From contig NZ_CP034539.1 in assembly GCF_003963535.1 (NCBI RefSeq), positions 7,316,001-7,380,000 on the forward strand: DNA of 64,000 nucleotides, written 5' to 3'. The position numbers and the translations under genes were made by a program. A model generated the notes under the pieces. That model was not told the origin of the DNA. It ran no database searches and saw only the letters and a list, made by a program, of their open reading frames with translations. The stretch is from Streptomyces cyaneochromogenes. Its GTDB lineage: Bacteria; Actinomycetota; Actinomycetes; Streptomycetales; Streptomycetaceae. Below, piece after piece: positions 7,137 through 16,412 of the stretch; within the stretch, counting starts at the first letter, position 1; every line of letters starts with the position of its first letter.

Positions 7137-10100
7137 GTGGCTAAGGTCCGGGTATACGAACTCGCCAAGGAGTTCGGTGTGGAGAGCAAGGTCGTCATGG
7201 CCAAGCTCCAGGAACTCGGTGAATTCGTCCGTTCGGCGTCTTCGACCATCGAAGCGCCCGTTGTCCGCAAACTGACGGACGCCCTCCAGCAGGGCAACGG
7301 TGGCGGCAAGCCCGCCCCCGCCCGCAAGGCTGCCCCGGCCAAGCCGGCAGCCCCCTCCCCGGCGCAGGCTGCCCGTCCGGCCCCGCCGCGTCCGCCGGCC
7401 CCCAAGCCGGCAGCCGCCGAGAAGCCCGCGGCCCCGGCCGCCCCGGCTGCTCCCGGCCCCCGTCCCACTCCGGGCCCGAAGCCCGCGCCGCGGCCCGCCC
7501 CGGCGTCCCCGGCTCCGACCACGCCCGAGTTCACGGCACCCCCGGCGGCTCCCGCCGCGCCCGCCGCCTCCCAGGGCTCCGGCCCGCGCCCGGGCGCCCC
7601 GCGTCCGGCCGGCCAGGCCCCGCGTCCCGGCGCTCCGCGTCCGGGCGGTCCCGGGCAGGGCGGCCAGGGCCGTGGTGACCGCGGTGACCGTCCCGGCGCT
7701 CCGCGCCAGGGTGGCGGCGCCCCGCGTCCCGGTGCCCGTCCGGCCGGTCCCCGTCCGGGCAACAACCCGTTCACCTCTGGTGGCTCCACCGGCATGGCGC
7801 GCCCGCAGGCGCCCCGTCCGGGCGGTGCCCCGCGTCCGGGCGGCCCCGGTGGCCCCGGCGCTCCCGGCGGCGCTCCGCGTCCGCAGGGTCAGGGCGGTCC
7901 CCGTCCCCAGGGCGCGGCGGGCGGTCCCCGTCCGCAGGCTCCGGGCGGCGCGCGTCCCACTCCGGGCGGCATGCCCCGTCCGCAGGGCGGCGGCCCGCGT
8001 CCCGGCGGCGGCCCCGGCGGTCCGCGTCCCAACCCCGGCATGATGCCGCAGCGTCCTGCTGCCGGCCCGCGTCCCGGCGGCGGTGGCCCCGGTGGCCGTG
8101 GTCCCGGTGGCGGCGGTCGTCCCGGTGGCGGCGGCGGTCGCCCGGGTGGCGGCGGCTTCGCCGGTCGTCCCGGTGGTGGCGGTGGCGGCTTCGCCGGCCG
8201 TCCCGGCGGTCCCGGTGGCGGTGGCGGCGGTGGCGGCTTCGCCGGTCGTCCGGGTGGTCCCGGCGGTGGCGGCGGTGGCCGTCCCGGCTTCGGTGGTCGT
8301 CCCGGCGGTCCCGGTGGCCGTGGTGGCACGCAGGGTGCCTTCGGTCGTCCCGGCGGTCCCGCGCGTCGTGGGCGCAAGTCGAAGCGGCAGAGGCGCCAGG
8401 AGTACGAGGCCATGCAGGCCCCGTCGGTCGGCGGCGTGATGCTGCCTCGCGGCAACGGCGAGTCCATTCGCCTGTCGCGCGGTGCGTCGCTCACCGACTT
8501 CGCCGAGAAGATCAACGCCAACCCGGCGTCGCTCGTCGCGGTCATGATGAACCTCGGCGAGATGGTCACGGCCACGCAGTCCGTCTCCGACGAGACGCTG
8601 CAGCTCCTCGCCGGCGAGATGAACTACGAGGTTCAGATCGTCAGCCCCGAGGAGGAGGACCGCGAGCTGCTCGAGTCCTTCGACATCGAGTTCGGCGAGG
8701 ACGAGGGCGACGAGGATGACCTGGTGGTCCGTCCGCCGGTCGTCACCGTCATGGGTCACGTCGACCACGGTAAGACCCGACTTCTCGACGCCATCCGCAA
8801 GACGAACGTCATCGCGGGCGAGGCCGGCGGCATCACCCAGCACATCGGTGCCTACCAGGTCTCGACCCAGGTCAACGACGAGGACCGCGCGATCACCTTC
8901 ATCGACACCCCGGGTCACGAGGCGTTCACCGCCATGCGTGCCCGTGGTGCCCGGTCGACGGACATCGCGATCCTGGTCGTCGCGGCCAACGACGGCGTGA
9001 TGCCGCAGACGGTCGAGGCGCTCAACCACGCCAAGGCGGCCGACGTCCCGATCGTCGTCGCGGTCAACAAGATCGACGTCGAGGGCGCCGACCCGACCAA
9101 GGTGCGCGGTCAGCTCACCGAGTACGGGCTGGTGGCCGAGGAGTACGGCGGCGACACCATGTTCGTCGACATCTCCGCCAAGCAGGGTCTGCACATCGAC
9201 TCGCTGCTGGAGGCCGTGGTCCTCACGGCCGACGCCTCGCTCGACCTGCGGGCCAACCCGAACCAGGACGCGCAGGGTATTTCCATCGAGTCCCGCCTCG
9301 ACCGCGGCCGCGGTGCCGTGGCGACGGTCCTCGTGCAGCGAGGAACCCTGCGGGTCGGCGACACGATGGTCGTGGGCGACGCCTACGGTCGCGTGCGCGC
9401 CATGCTCGACGACAACGGCAACAACGTCGCCGAGGCGGGCCCGTCGACGCCGGTCCAGGTCCTGGGTCTGACCAACGTCCCGGGTGCGGGCGACAACTTC
9501 CTGGTGGTGGACGAGGACCGTACGGCCCGTCAGATCGCCGAGAAGCGTGCCGCCCGTGAGCGCAACGCCGCGTTCGCCAAGCGCACGCGCCGCGTCTCGC
9601 TCGAGGACCTGGACAAGGTGCTCAAGGCCGGCGAGATCCAGCAGCTCAACCTCATCATCAAGGGTGACGCTTCCGGTTCCGTCGAGGCCCTCGAGTCCTC
9701 GCTGCTCCAGCTGGACGTCGGCGAAGAGGTCGACATCCGCGTCCTGCACCGCGGCGTCGGTGCGGTCACGGAGTCCGACATCGACCTGGCGATGGGCTCC
9801 GACGCCATCGTGATCGGCTTCAACGTGCGCGCCGCCGGGCGTGCGCAGCAGATGGCCGAGCGCGAGGGTGTGGACGTCCGGTACTACTCGGTCATCTACC
9901 AGGCGATCGAGGAGATCGAGGCGGCCCTCAAGGGCATGCTCAAGCCGGAGTACGAAGAGGTCGAGCTCGGCACGGCGGAGATCCGCGAGGTCTTCAAGTC
10001 GTCCAAGCTGGGCAACATCGCGGGTGTTCTCATCCGCTCCGGCGAGGTCAAGCGCAACACCAAGGCGCGCCTGGTCCGCGATGGCAAGGTCATCGCGGAG

Positions 10101-10253
10101 AACCTCAACATCGAGGGTCTGCGTCGCTTCAAGGACGACGTCACCGAGATCCGCGAAGGGTTCGAGGGTGGTATCAACCTCGGCAACTTCAACGACATCA
10201 AGGTCGACGACGTCATCGCGACGTACGAGATGCGTGAGAAGCCGCGGGCGTAA
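7137..10253 (+). CDS. infB: Translation initiation factor IF-2
   Basis: A 1038-aa GTPase that places initiator tRNA on the 30S subunit. IF2-N domain at 1-55 (RVYELAKEFGVESKVVMAKL), a Pro/Gly/Ala/Arg-rich disordered region at about 60-420, a second IF2-N-like part, then the G domain near residue 540 with GHVDHGKT, DTPGHE and NKID, followed by the beta-barrel and C-terminal fMet-tRNA-binding domains. The GTG start has AAAGGAG at 7126-7132. The long low-complexity region is typical of Streptomyces. Ends at a UUCG-loop terminator. Confidence 0.98.
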   Translation: MAKVRVYELAKEFGVESKVVMAKLQELGEFVRSASSTIEAPVVRKLTDALQQGNGGGKPAPARKAAPAKPAAPSPAQAARPAPPRPPAPKPAAAEKPAAPAAPAAPGPRPTPGPKPAPRPAPASPAPTTPEFTAPPAAPAAPAASQGSGPRPGAPRPAGQAPRPGAPRPGGPGQGGQGRGDRGDRPGAPRQGGGAPRPGARPAGPRPGNNPFTSGGSTGMARPQAPRPGGAPRPGGPGGPGAPGGAPRPQGQGGPRPQGAAGGPRPQAPGGARPTPGGMPRPQGGGPRPGGGPGGPRPNPGMMPQRPAAGPRPGGGGPGGRGPGGGGRPGGGGGRPGGGGFAGRPGGGGGGFAGRPGGPGGGGGGGGFAGRPGGPGGGGGGRPGFGGRPGGPGGRGGTQGAFGRPGGPARRGRKSKRQRRQEYEAMQAPSVGGVMLPRGNGESIRLSRGASLTDFAEKINANPASLVAVMMNLGEMVTATQSVSDETLQLLAGEMNYEVQIVSPEEEDRELLESFDIEFGEDEGDEDDLVVRPPVVTVMGHVDHGKTRLLDAIRKTNVIAGEAGGITQHIGAYQVSTQVNDEDRAITFIDTPGHEAFTAMRARGARSTDIAILVVAANDGVMPQTVEALNHAKAADVPIVVAVNKIDVEGADPTKVRGQLTEYGLVAEEYGGDTMFVDISAKQGLHIDSLLEAVVLTADASLDLRANPNQDAQGISIESRLDRGRGAVATVLVQRGTLRVGDTMVVGDAYGRVRAMLDDNGNNVAEAGPSTPVQVLGLTNVPGAGDNFLVVDEDRTARQIAEKRAARERNAAFAKRTRRVSLEDLDKVLKAGEIQQLNLIIKGDASGSVEALESSLLQLDVGEEVDIRVLHRGVGAVTESDIDLAMGSDAIVIGFNVRAAGRAQQMAEREGVDVRYYSVIYQAIEEIEAALKGMLKPEYEEVELGTAEIREVFKSSKLGNIAGVLIRSGEVKRNTKARLVRDGKVIAENLNIEGLRRFKDDVTEIREGFEGGINLGNFNDIKVDDVIATYEMREKPRA

Positions 10254-10268
10254 CAGCCGACGGTTCGT

Positions 10269-10302
10269 GCTGGCCGGCGGGACTTCGGTCCTGTCGGCCA
10301 GC
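10269..10302 (+). terminator. Hairpin with TTCG tetraloop after infB
   Basis: A 15-bp stem with two G-U pairs (10269-10283 with 10288-10302) is closed by a TTCG tetraloop just after the infB stop. It is probably a terminator or processing site separating infB from the DUF503-rbfA-truB group. Confidence 0.75.
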
Positions 10303-10463
10303 GCGCCGTTTGCCCACTGGTTCATATGAGCCCGCGGCCAGGTCTACGGAGCGTAATATCCGTCGATCGTCCCGGCCCCTTCGTTGTACGGTTTCTGATG
10401 TCCCCGCCCCACACGGTCGGCGGGGCCATCGATCCCGTACCGGCGGGTGAACCGGATACACAC

Positions 10464-10760
10464 ATGTACGTGGGGACGCTGTCCTTCGACCTCCTCCTCG
10501 GCGACGTACGGTCGCTGAAGGAGAAGCGCTCCGTCGTCCGCCCGATCGTCGCCGAGCTTCAGCGCAAGTACGCGGTGAGCGCGGCCGAGGTGGACCACAT
10601 GGACCTCTACCGGCGGGCCGGGATCGGCATCGCCATGGTGTCCGGCGAGGCCGGTCACCTCACCGACGTACTGGACCGGTGCGAACGGCTGGTCGCCGGC
10701 CGTCCCGAAGTGGAACTGCTGTCGGTACGGCGGCGCTTCCACGGCGAGCACGACGACTGA
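10464..10760 (+). CDS. DUF503 family protein
   Basis: A 98-aa member of the DUF503/YlxP family that sits between infB and rbfA in Gram-positive bacteria. Signature stretches are MYVGTLSFDLLLGDVRSLKE and VEVDHMDLYRR-like alpha/beta content (residues 39-50). Biochemical role not established; the position suggests ribosome biogenesis. ATG at 10464 was chosen for the family length; the longer open frame runs into the infB terminator. Confidence 0.9.
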   Translation: MYVGTLSFDLLLGDVRSLKEKRSVVRPIVAELQRKYAVSAAEVDHMDLYRRAGIGIAMVSGEAGHLTDVLDRCERLVAGRPEVELLSVRRRFHGEHDD

Positions 10761-10808
10761 CGACCAACAGCCAAGAACGAAGAAGAAGAAAGAACGGGAG
10801 ACGGACCA

Positions 10809-11264
10809 GTGGCCGACAACGCGCGGGCGAAAAGGCTGGCGGACCTCATCCGAGAGGTGGTGGCCCAGAAGCTGCAGCGCGGGATCAAGGACCCGCGGCT
10901 CGGCTCGCACGTCACCATCACGGACACCCGGGTCACGGGTGACCTGCGAGAGGCGACCGTCTTCTACACGGTGTACGGGGACGACGAGGAGCGGGCAGCC
11001 GCGGCCGCCGGACTGGAGAGCGCCAAGGGCGTGCTCAGGTCGGCCGTCGGGGCGGCAGCCGGCGTGAAGTTCACGCCGACCCTCACCTTCGTCGCCGACG
11101 CCCTGCCGGACACCGCGCGCACCATCGAGGACCTCCTCGACAAGGCGCGCCAGTCCGACGAGAAGGTGCGCGAGGTGTCCGCGGGCGCGAAGTACGCCGG
11201 AGAGGCGGACCCGTACCGCAAGCCGGGCGCCGAGGACGAGACGGACGGCGACACCGCGGAATGA
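10809..11264 (+). CDS. rbfA: Ribosome-binding factor A
   Basis: A 151-aa RbfA, which binds immature 30S subunits and assists 16S rRNA 5' end processing. It shows the KH-like core (RAKRLADLIREVVAQKLQRG, then KDPRLGSHVTITDTRVTGDL) and VKFTPTLTFVADALPDTART. GTG start with GGGAG upstream. The stop overlaps the truB start (ATGA). The acidic C-terminal tail is normal in actinobacteria. Confidence 0.96.
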   Translation: MADNARAKRLADLIREVVAQKLQRGIKDPRLGSHVTITDTRVTGDLREATVFYTVYGDDEERAAAAAGLESAKGVLRSAVGAAAGVKFTPTLTFVADALPDTARTIEDLLDKARQSDEKVREVSAGAKYAGEADPYRKPGAEDETDGDTAE

Positions 11265-12166
11265 CGCAGAAGCACACCACGCCCGACGGCCTTGTCATCG
11301 TCGACAAGCCGTCGGGCTTCACTTCGCACGACGTGGTCGCCAAGATGCGCGGCATCGCGCGCACCCGCCGCGTCGGGCACGCCGGCACCCTCGACCCGAT
11401 GGCAACGGGTGTCCTCGTCCTCGGCGTCGAGAAGGCGACCAAGCTCCTCGGTCATCTGGCCCTGACCGAGAAGGAGTACCTGGGCACGATCCGCCTGGGC
11501 CAGACCACCGTCACCGATGACGCCGAGGGCGAGATCACGGGGTCCACCGAGGCCTCGAAGGTCACCCGCGACGCCATCGACGCCGGTGTCGCCAAGCTGA
11601 CCGGCGACATCATGCAGGTGCCGTCCAAGGTCAGCGCCATCAAGATCGACGGCGTGCGCTCCTACAAGCGGGCGAGGGAGGGCGAGGAGTTCGAGATCCC
11701 GGCCCGGCCGGTCACCGTCTCCTCCTTCGCGGTGTACGACGTCCGGGACGCCGTGGCCGACGACGGCACCGCGGTCCTGGACCTGGTCGTGTCGGTGGTC
11801 TGTTCCTCCGGTACCTACATCCGGGCCCTGGCCCGTGACCTCGGCGCCGACCTCGGCGTCGGCGGCCACCTCACCGCGCTGCGCCGCACCCGCGTCGGCC
11901 CGTACAAGCTGGACTCCGCGAAGACGCTGGACCAGCTCCAGCAGGAGCTGACCGTGCTGCCGATCGCCGAGGCCGCCACGGCCGCGTTCCCGCGCTGGAA
12001 CGTGGACGCCAAGCGCGCCCGCTTGCTCCTCAACGGGGTCCGCCTCGACATGCCCGACGAGTACGCCGGTGCCGGTCCCGTCGGCGTCTTCGACCCCGAG
12101 GGACGCTTCCTCGCGCTCGTGGAGCAGCACAAGGGCAAGGCGAAGAGCCTGGCCGTGTTCGGCTGA
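11261..12166 (+). CDS. truB: tRNA pseudouridine(55) synthase TruB
   Basis: A 301-aa enzyme that makes pseudouridine 55 in the T-arm of tRNA. The catalytic Asp45 lies in GHAGTLDPMATGVL, and the KPSGFTSHDVV motif at 16-26 and SGTYIRALARDLG are also present. The C-terminal part replaces the PUA domain of E. coli with the shorter actinobacterial type. Coupled to rbfA through the ATGA overlap; a strong hairpin follows. Confidence 0.97.
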   Translation: MTQKHTTPDGLVIVDKPSGFTSHDVVAKMRGIARTRRVGHAGTLDPMATGVLVLGVEKATKLLGHLALTEKEYLGTIRLGQTTVTDDAEGEITGSTEASKVTRDAIDAGVAKLTGDIMQVPSKVSAIKIDGVRSYKRAREGEEFEIPARPVTVSSFAVYDVRDAVADDGTAVLDLVVSVVCSSGTYIRALARDLGADLGVGGHLTALRRTRVGPYKLDSAKTLDQLQQELTVLPIAEAATAAFPRWNVDAKRARLLLNGVRLDMPDEYAGAGPVGVFDPEGRFLALVEQHKGKAKSLAVFG

Positions 12167-12202
12167 GACGCCGGGCCCCGGGTGCCCCATCCGGGTGCCT
12201 GC

Positions 12203-12249
12203 CCGTGGAGCGGCGGTCACGGGGTTGTCCTCTGCCCGCCGCTCCACGG
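12203..12249 (+). terminator. Terminator after truB
   Basis: A perfect 14-bp stem (CCGTGGAGCGGCGG at 12203-12216 with 12236-12249) with a 19-nt loop lies 37 bp after the truB stop, probably ending the ribosome-maturation operon. Confidence 0.75.
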
Positions 12250-12703
12250 TCCCCCCTCGGTTCCCCCACCCCTAGGGTGTATCCAGCGACCCCCGTCTGT
12301 TCACCCGTCCGTGCGGGCGCTCGGAGTGAACCGAGGGAGCGGAAGGGGGCGCGTTCGCCGAGCGATCTGTCCCGCTGATCACATCGCACCTACCGTCGCA
12401 AACACAGGGCGCGAGCGTATGGGCGTGTGGCAGGCGGTACGGCGGGGAGGTTCGACGATGGCGGGACGGGGCCCGCGGGCGGGCGGCGACCGCCTGATGC
12501 CGGGAGTGGCCGGAGCGGCGGGGGACACGCCGGAGGACATCGGACGGTCCGAGAAGGACGCCTGTGTACGGCATTCGCGCCGTTCCCAGTCCCACGACGA
12601 GGACCGGGCTCGTCACGCGCGTGAGCGCCGGAACGGTGACTTTCCTGGCCACGCAGAGGACTCACGCGGTGAGCGCCCGGATGGGGAGCGCGGGGACGCC
12701 CGC
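12250..12703 (+). other. Leader region before the trypsin-like/ATPase gene
   Basis: About 450 bp without a firm gene. The frame of the downstream gene is open here, and an in-frame ATG at 12458 has a strong GGGGAGG 7 bp before it. The encoded 82 residues would be Arg/Asp/Gly-rich with no domain, so I treat the stretch as leader but regard 12458 as a real alternative start. Confidence 0.4.
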
Positions 12704-15700
12704 ATGCGCGACAGTGCCCAGGTCCCCACGCGTGACGACTCCCTGGTCCGCATCCACGACCTGGCCGGGCGGCCCCGTGGTCTCGGCTTCGTGGCCGACC
12801 ATCACGGCACGGTCGTCACCAGCCACGAGGCCGTCGACGGCCTGCCCCGCCTGGTCCTGCACGCCGCCGGGAGCGACCGCAGCTGCGTGGTGGCCACGAC
12901 CGCGGTGACGCCGCTGCCCGCGCTGGACCTGGCCCTCGTCCGCACGGAGGGCCTGGGCGTGGACCCGTTGCCGGTGACCGCGCGGGAGCGGATCGAGACC
13001 GGGGCGTACGTACGGATCGCGGCCGGCGGATGGCGCGAGGCGCGGGTGCTGGGCACGGCGTCCGTGACGTACACGGCGACGGACCGCTTCCATCTCCTCG
13101 ACGGTGCCATGGAGTTGGCCATCGGCACGGCCGGCCGGGACGCGCTGCGGCTGGGCGGAGGGGCGGCCGGAGGACCCGTGCTCGACGCCAGGACCGGCGC
13201 GGTGGTGGGAGTCCTCGGCACAGCTCTGCAGTCCGGTGGGCGCGATGCCGGGTTCGCGGTGCCGCTGCTCCCGTCGGCCTGCGGGCCACTGGCCGAGCTG
13301 CTCGCCGAGAACGCGGCGACGGTTCCGGCGTACGGCGCCGACCTGAACCTGGCGGGCGTGCTGGAACTGACGGCCACGTCGGTCGGGCAGGACGGTCCGC
13401 CCGGGACGCTGGCGGGCTGTGTGGGCCGGGTGGAGGCCGGGGGAGTGGCGGCGGTCGGGGCGGTGGCCCCGGTCGAACGAGCCTCGGTGGCAAGGGAGTT
13501 CGACGCCTTCATCGGGAGTGAGTCGGCGGTACTGGGCCTGGTCGGGCCACCGGGCAGCGGTCGTACGACGGAACTCGCCGCCCTGGCCGCCCGCCGCCAC
13601 CGCGGACCCGCACCGGCTCCCACACTGTGGCTGCGCGGCGCCGACCTGAAGGACGACGACGACTCCGTGGCCGACGCGGCCCGCCGCGCCCTGGCCCGGG
13701 CGGCCCGCATCGTGGCGGCGTCGACCTCGTCCGACCCCACCGCCCTGAGCGACACGACCCCCGAACACCTGGCCCACCACTCCCGCACCGCCGGCCGCCC
13801 CCTCCTGCTCCTCCTCGACGGCCCCGAGGAAATGCCCCCACTCCTGGCCCACCGCCTCACGGACTGGACGAAGGGCACGGCCGGGTGGCTGCGGGAGACG
13901 GGGGCGCGGTTGGTGGTGGCGTGCCGGGCGGAGTACTGGGAGGGGGCGGGGGAGGAGTTCCCGCAGGAGCTGCTGCACGGAAGCCCAGCCCGGCCGGGCG
14001 AGAAGAACTCCCGGCGCACCCCGCCCTGCGTACCGCTCGGCGACCTCACCCCCTCCGAGGCCCACCAGGCCCGCGTCCGCTACGGCATCCCGGAAGCCGC
14101 CCTGGCCGCCCCCGATGCCGGCCACCCGCTCACCCTCCGCCTCCTCGCCGAGGTCCGTGCAGCCCTCCCCGACACCTCCCACCCCCGGCTCGTCCGCGAC
14201 GACGTCCTCTCCGCCCACCTCGACCTCATGTGCCTCCGCGTCGCCGTCCGCCTCGCCGCCGAGAACGGCCTGCGCGGCACCGCCGTACGCCGTCTCGCCG
14301 CCAAGGTCTCCGGCCAGGTCCACGAGGCCGCCCGACGCAGCCTCGGCCCGGGGCAAGGAGAGCTGGACCGTACGTCCTTCGAGGCCGTGTTCCCGTGGGG
14401 TCCCGCGCCCGCGAGGCTCGGCGGCGGTACCGGCTGGGCGTCCGCCGTCCTCACCGAGGGCCTCCTCGTCCCCGCCGGAAACGGCTACCGCTTCGCCCAC
14501 GAGGAACTCGCCGACTGGCTCCAGGGCATGCACCTCGACCTGGACGAGGCCCTCCAGGCCCTGGTCCACCGGCGCCGCACCCACCCCGACGACGCGCACC
14601 CCCTCCCCGTACCGCACCACCGCATCGGCCCCGTCGTGCAGGCTCTACTCCTCCTGGCCCGCCAGCACGGCACCGCCCAACTCGCTTGCCGCATGGAGGA
14701 GTTGATGCACGCCGTCGACGCCGACCCGCACTCCTGGTGGGCGGCCCGTCTCCTCGCCGAGACCCTGCTGCGGGTCCCGGACGCGACGCCGTATCTGGAC
14801 GTACTGCGCCTGCTCGCCGACCGCATCGTGGCCCTGCGGCACCGGGGACGGCCCGCGCCCCGGGACTTTCACCCGGACTTCTGGACCGCCCTGCGCCTCC
14901 CGGACTCCGACCGCTTCGACCTCCTGCGCGACCTCGTCCGCGCCGACGGGCCCCCGCACGAAACGGACAGCGTCCCGGGCGACGCCCTCCCGCCCACCGC
15001 AGGCGGCCGCGCACCGGAGCCGACCGCCTTCATCCATACCCCCTTCTCGCCCTCCTCCGGCACCCCCCGCTACCTCGACGCCACGGCCCACCTCCTCGCG
15101 GCGGCCCCCAGCGCCGTACAACCCCACCTCACCCGCTGGTTCGACGACGACCGCCCCCTGCCCGCCACCCCCCACGCGACCGTCGCCCGCGCGGCCCAGG
15201 CCCTGCTCTACGCCCACCGCAACCGCGCCCTGGACGAGCTGACCGAGACCCTTGTCGACAGCGCGCACCGCAGGGCCGACGAGCTCCTCGCGGTGCTGGC
15301 CGAGGAGGAACCCTCCGTCATCTGCCGGGCCGTCGACCGGTGGGCGCACGACGAGCGTCCGGCGCGGCGCGTCGCGGCCGTGGCGTACGGACTGCGCGCC
15401 GCGCCCCACGTCCACACCGAGGCCGACCGCGAACTCCTCCGCTACGCCTCCCTCGCCCTGCTCGCCCGCCCGGGCGACTGCTCACTGCACGGCGGTGCGC
15501 TCGCCCTCCTCGTGCGTGACCCGCGCACCCGTGCCCGCCATCTCCCGCAGGCGCTGGCGCTCTTCGCGGACGGCGACCCGCACTTCCCGCCCGGCGCCCT
15601 GGTCGCCGCCCTGGCCACCCACCCCGAACCGGTCCTGGACGCCTTCCGCGAACGCCTGAGGCACCCGGACCCCGGGCACGCCCTGCGCACCCTCGCCGAC

Positions 15701-16267
15701 GTCACCACGCCCGGCCTGGCCCTGCGCGCGGCCGCCCTGGTACGGGAGGCGGTCCAGCGGCAGCCCGAGATCGCCGCCGACGTGGCCGCGTACGTCGACC
15801 GGCGCCTCGACCAGGGAGCCACTGCCCGAGCCGTACTCTTCCCGCTGGTCACCGGCCTGCTGGACGGCGGTACGGAACAGGTGCGGGCCGCGCTGGCCGC
15901 CGTACTCGCCACGTCGGGCAGCCCGGAGTCCCGCCCGCTGCGCCGCGAGTTCCGCGAGTTCCTCCTGGACCATGAACGCGCCCCCGCCGTCCTGGACGCC
16001 TTCCTGCACGCCACCGTCCAGCGGGGCGACCGGGTGGACGACGACCTGCGCGGGCTGGTCCACCACACCGGCCTGCTCCTCGTCCGCACCCCGGACGGCG
16101 CGGCCCGCTTCGACCGGGGCCTGGTCGACCTGGGCCGCCGCGTCCCGGGGTTCGCCGCACGGGTCGCCGGCTGGCTCACCGACGCCCCGCAGGACTGGGC
16201 GGCGGTGGTCGGGCCGAGCTCACGCCGGATGATCGAGAACCTGGCCGGCGCACGAGTCCCCGCCTGA
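12704..16267 (+). CDS. Trypsin-like domain / P-loop ATPase / helical-repeat fusion, protease site lost
   Basis: About 1187 aa from ATG 12704 (12458 is an alternative). Residues 15-190 have the trypsin-like layout: His41 in VVTSHEAV, Asp75 in ALDLALV, but GGGAAGGPVL at 151-160 has Ala155 where the catalytic Ser of GxSGGP should be. A P-loop follows, GPPGSGRT (281-288, Arg for the usual Lys), with Walker B-like PLLLLLDG (366-373), so a STAND/NACHT-like ATPase is likely. The remaining ~700 residues are Ala/Leu/Arg-rich helices like HEAT repeats. No membrane span: a cytoplasmic sensor or scaffold is likely. It sits between truB and ribF, a position I recall as conserved in Streptomyces. Confidence 0.82.
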   Translation: MRDSAQVPTRDDSLVRIHDLAGRPRGLGFVADHHGTVVTSHEAVDGLPRLVLHAAGSDRSCVVATTAVTPLPALDLALVRTEGLGVDPLPVTARERIETGAYVRIAAGGWREARVLGTASVTYTATDRFHLLDGAMELAIGTAGRDALRLGGGAAGGPVLDARTGAVVGVLGTALQSGGRDAGFAVPLLPSACGPLAELLAENAATVPAYGADLNLAGVLELTATSVGQDGPPGTLAGCVGRVEAGGVAAVGAVAPVERASVAREFDAFIGSESAVLGLVGPPGSGRTTELAALAARRHRGPAPAPTLWLRGADLKDDDDSVADAARRALARAARIVAASTSSDPTALSDTTPEHLAHHSRTAGRPLLLLLDGPEEMPPLLAHRLTDWTKGTAGWLRETGARLVVACRAEYWEGAGEEFPQELLHGSPARPGEKNSRRTPPCVPLGDLTPSEAHQARVRYGIPEAALAAPDAGHPLTLRLLAEVRAALPDTSHPRLVRDDVLSAHLDLMCLRVAVRLAAENGLRGTAVRRLAAKVSGQVHEAARRSLGPGQGELDRTSFEAVFPWGPAPARLGGGTGWASAVLTEGLLVPAGNGYRFAHEELADWLQGMHLDLDEALQALVHRRRTHPDDAHPLPVPHHRIGPVVQALLLLARQHGTAQLACRMEELMHAVDADPHSWWAARLLAETLLRVPDATPYLDVLRLLADRIVALRHRGRPAPRDFHPDFWTALRLPDSDRFDLLRDLVRADGPPHETDSVPGDALPPTAGGRAPEPTAFIHTPFSPSSGTPRYLDATAHLLAAAPSAVQPHLTRWFDDDRPLPATPHATVARAAQALLYAHRNRALDELTETLVDSAHRRADELLAVLAEEEPSVICRAVDRWAHDERPARRVAAVAYGLRAAPHVHTEADRELLRYASLALLARPGDCSLHGGALALLVRDPRTRARHLPQALALFADGDPHFPPGALVAALATHPEPVLDAFRERLRHPDPGHALRTLADVTTPGLALRAAALVREAVQRQPEIAADVAAYVDRRLDQGATARAVLFPLVTGLLDGGTEQVRAALAAVLATSGSPESRPLRREFREFLLDHERAPAVLDAFLHATVQRGDRVDDDLRGLVHHTGLLLVRTPDGAARFDRGLVDLGRRVPGFAARVAGWLTDAPQDWAAVVGPSSRRMIENLAGARVPA

Positions 16268-16412
16268 CCGGCGCGTCCTTACGTGTACCCGGTCACAGCC
16301 CCATGCCGATGCGGGCCCCAGGCGCCCGGCATGGCACCCTTAGACCTGCGTAAGAGCGTCTGAGGCACAGACGGACACGGGTTCGACGAGTTTGCGACAA
16401 GGAGCAGGCACA

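Noticed and set aside
6687..10325. A 1212-residue open frame antisense to infB
   Set aside because: It mirrors the GC-rich infB codons; low-complexity Thr/Ala/Gly content and no start signal. A shadow of infB.
12704..13300. Active trypsin-like protease
   Set aside because: The serine of the GxSGGP motif is Ala; no substitute Ser is visible nearby.
13627..15519. Long Pro/Arg-rich open frame on the plus strand
   Set aside because: Frame-shifted shadow of the trypsin-like/ATPase gene; no domain and implausible composition.
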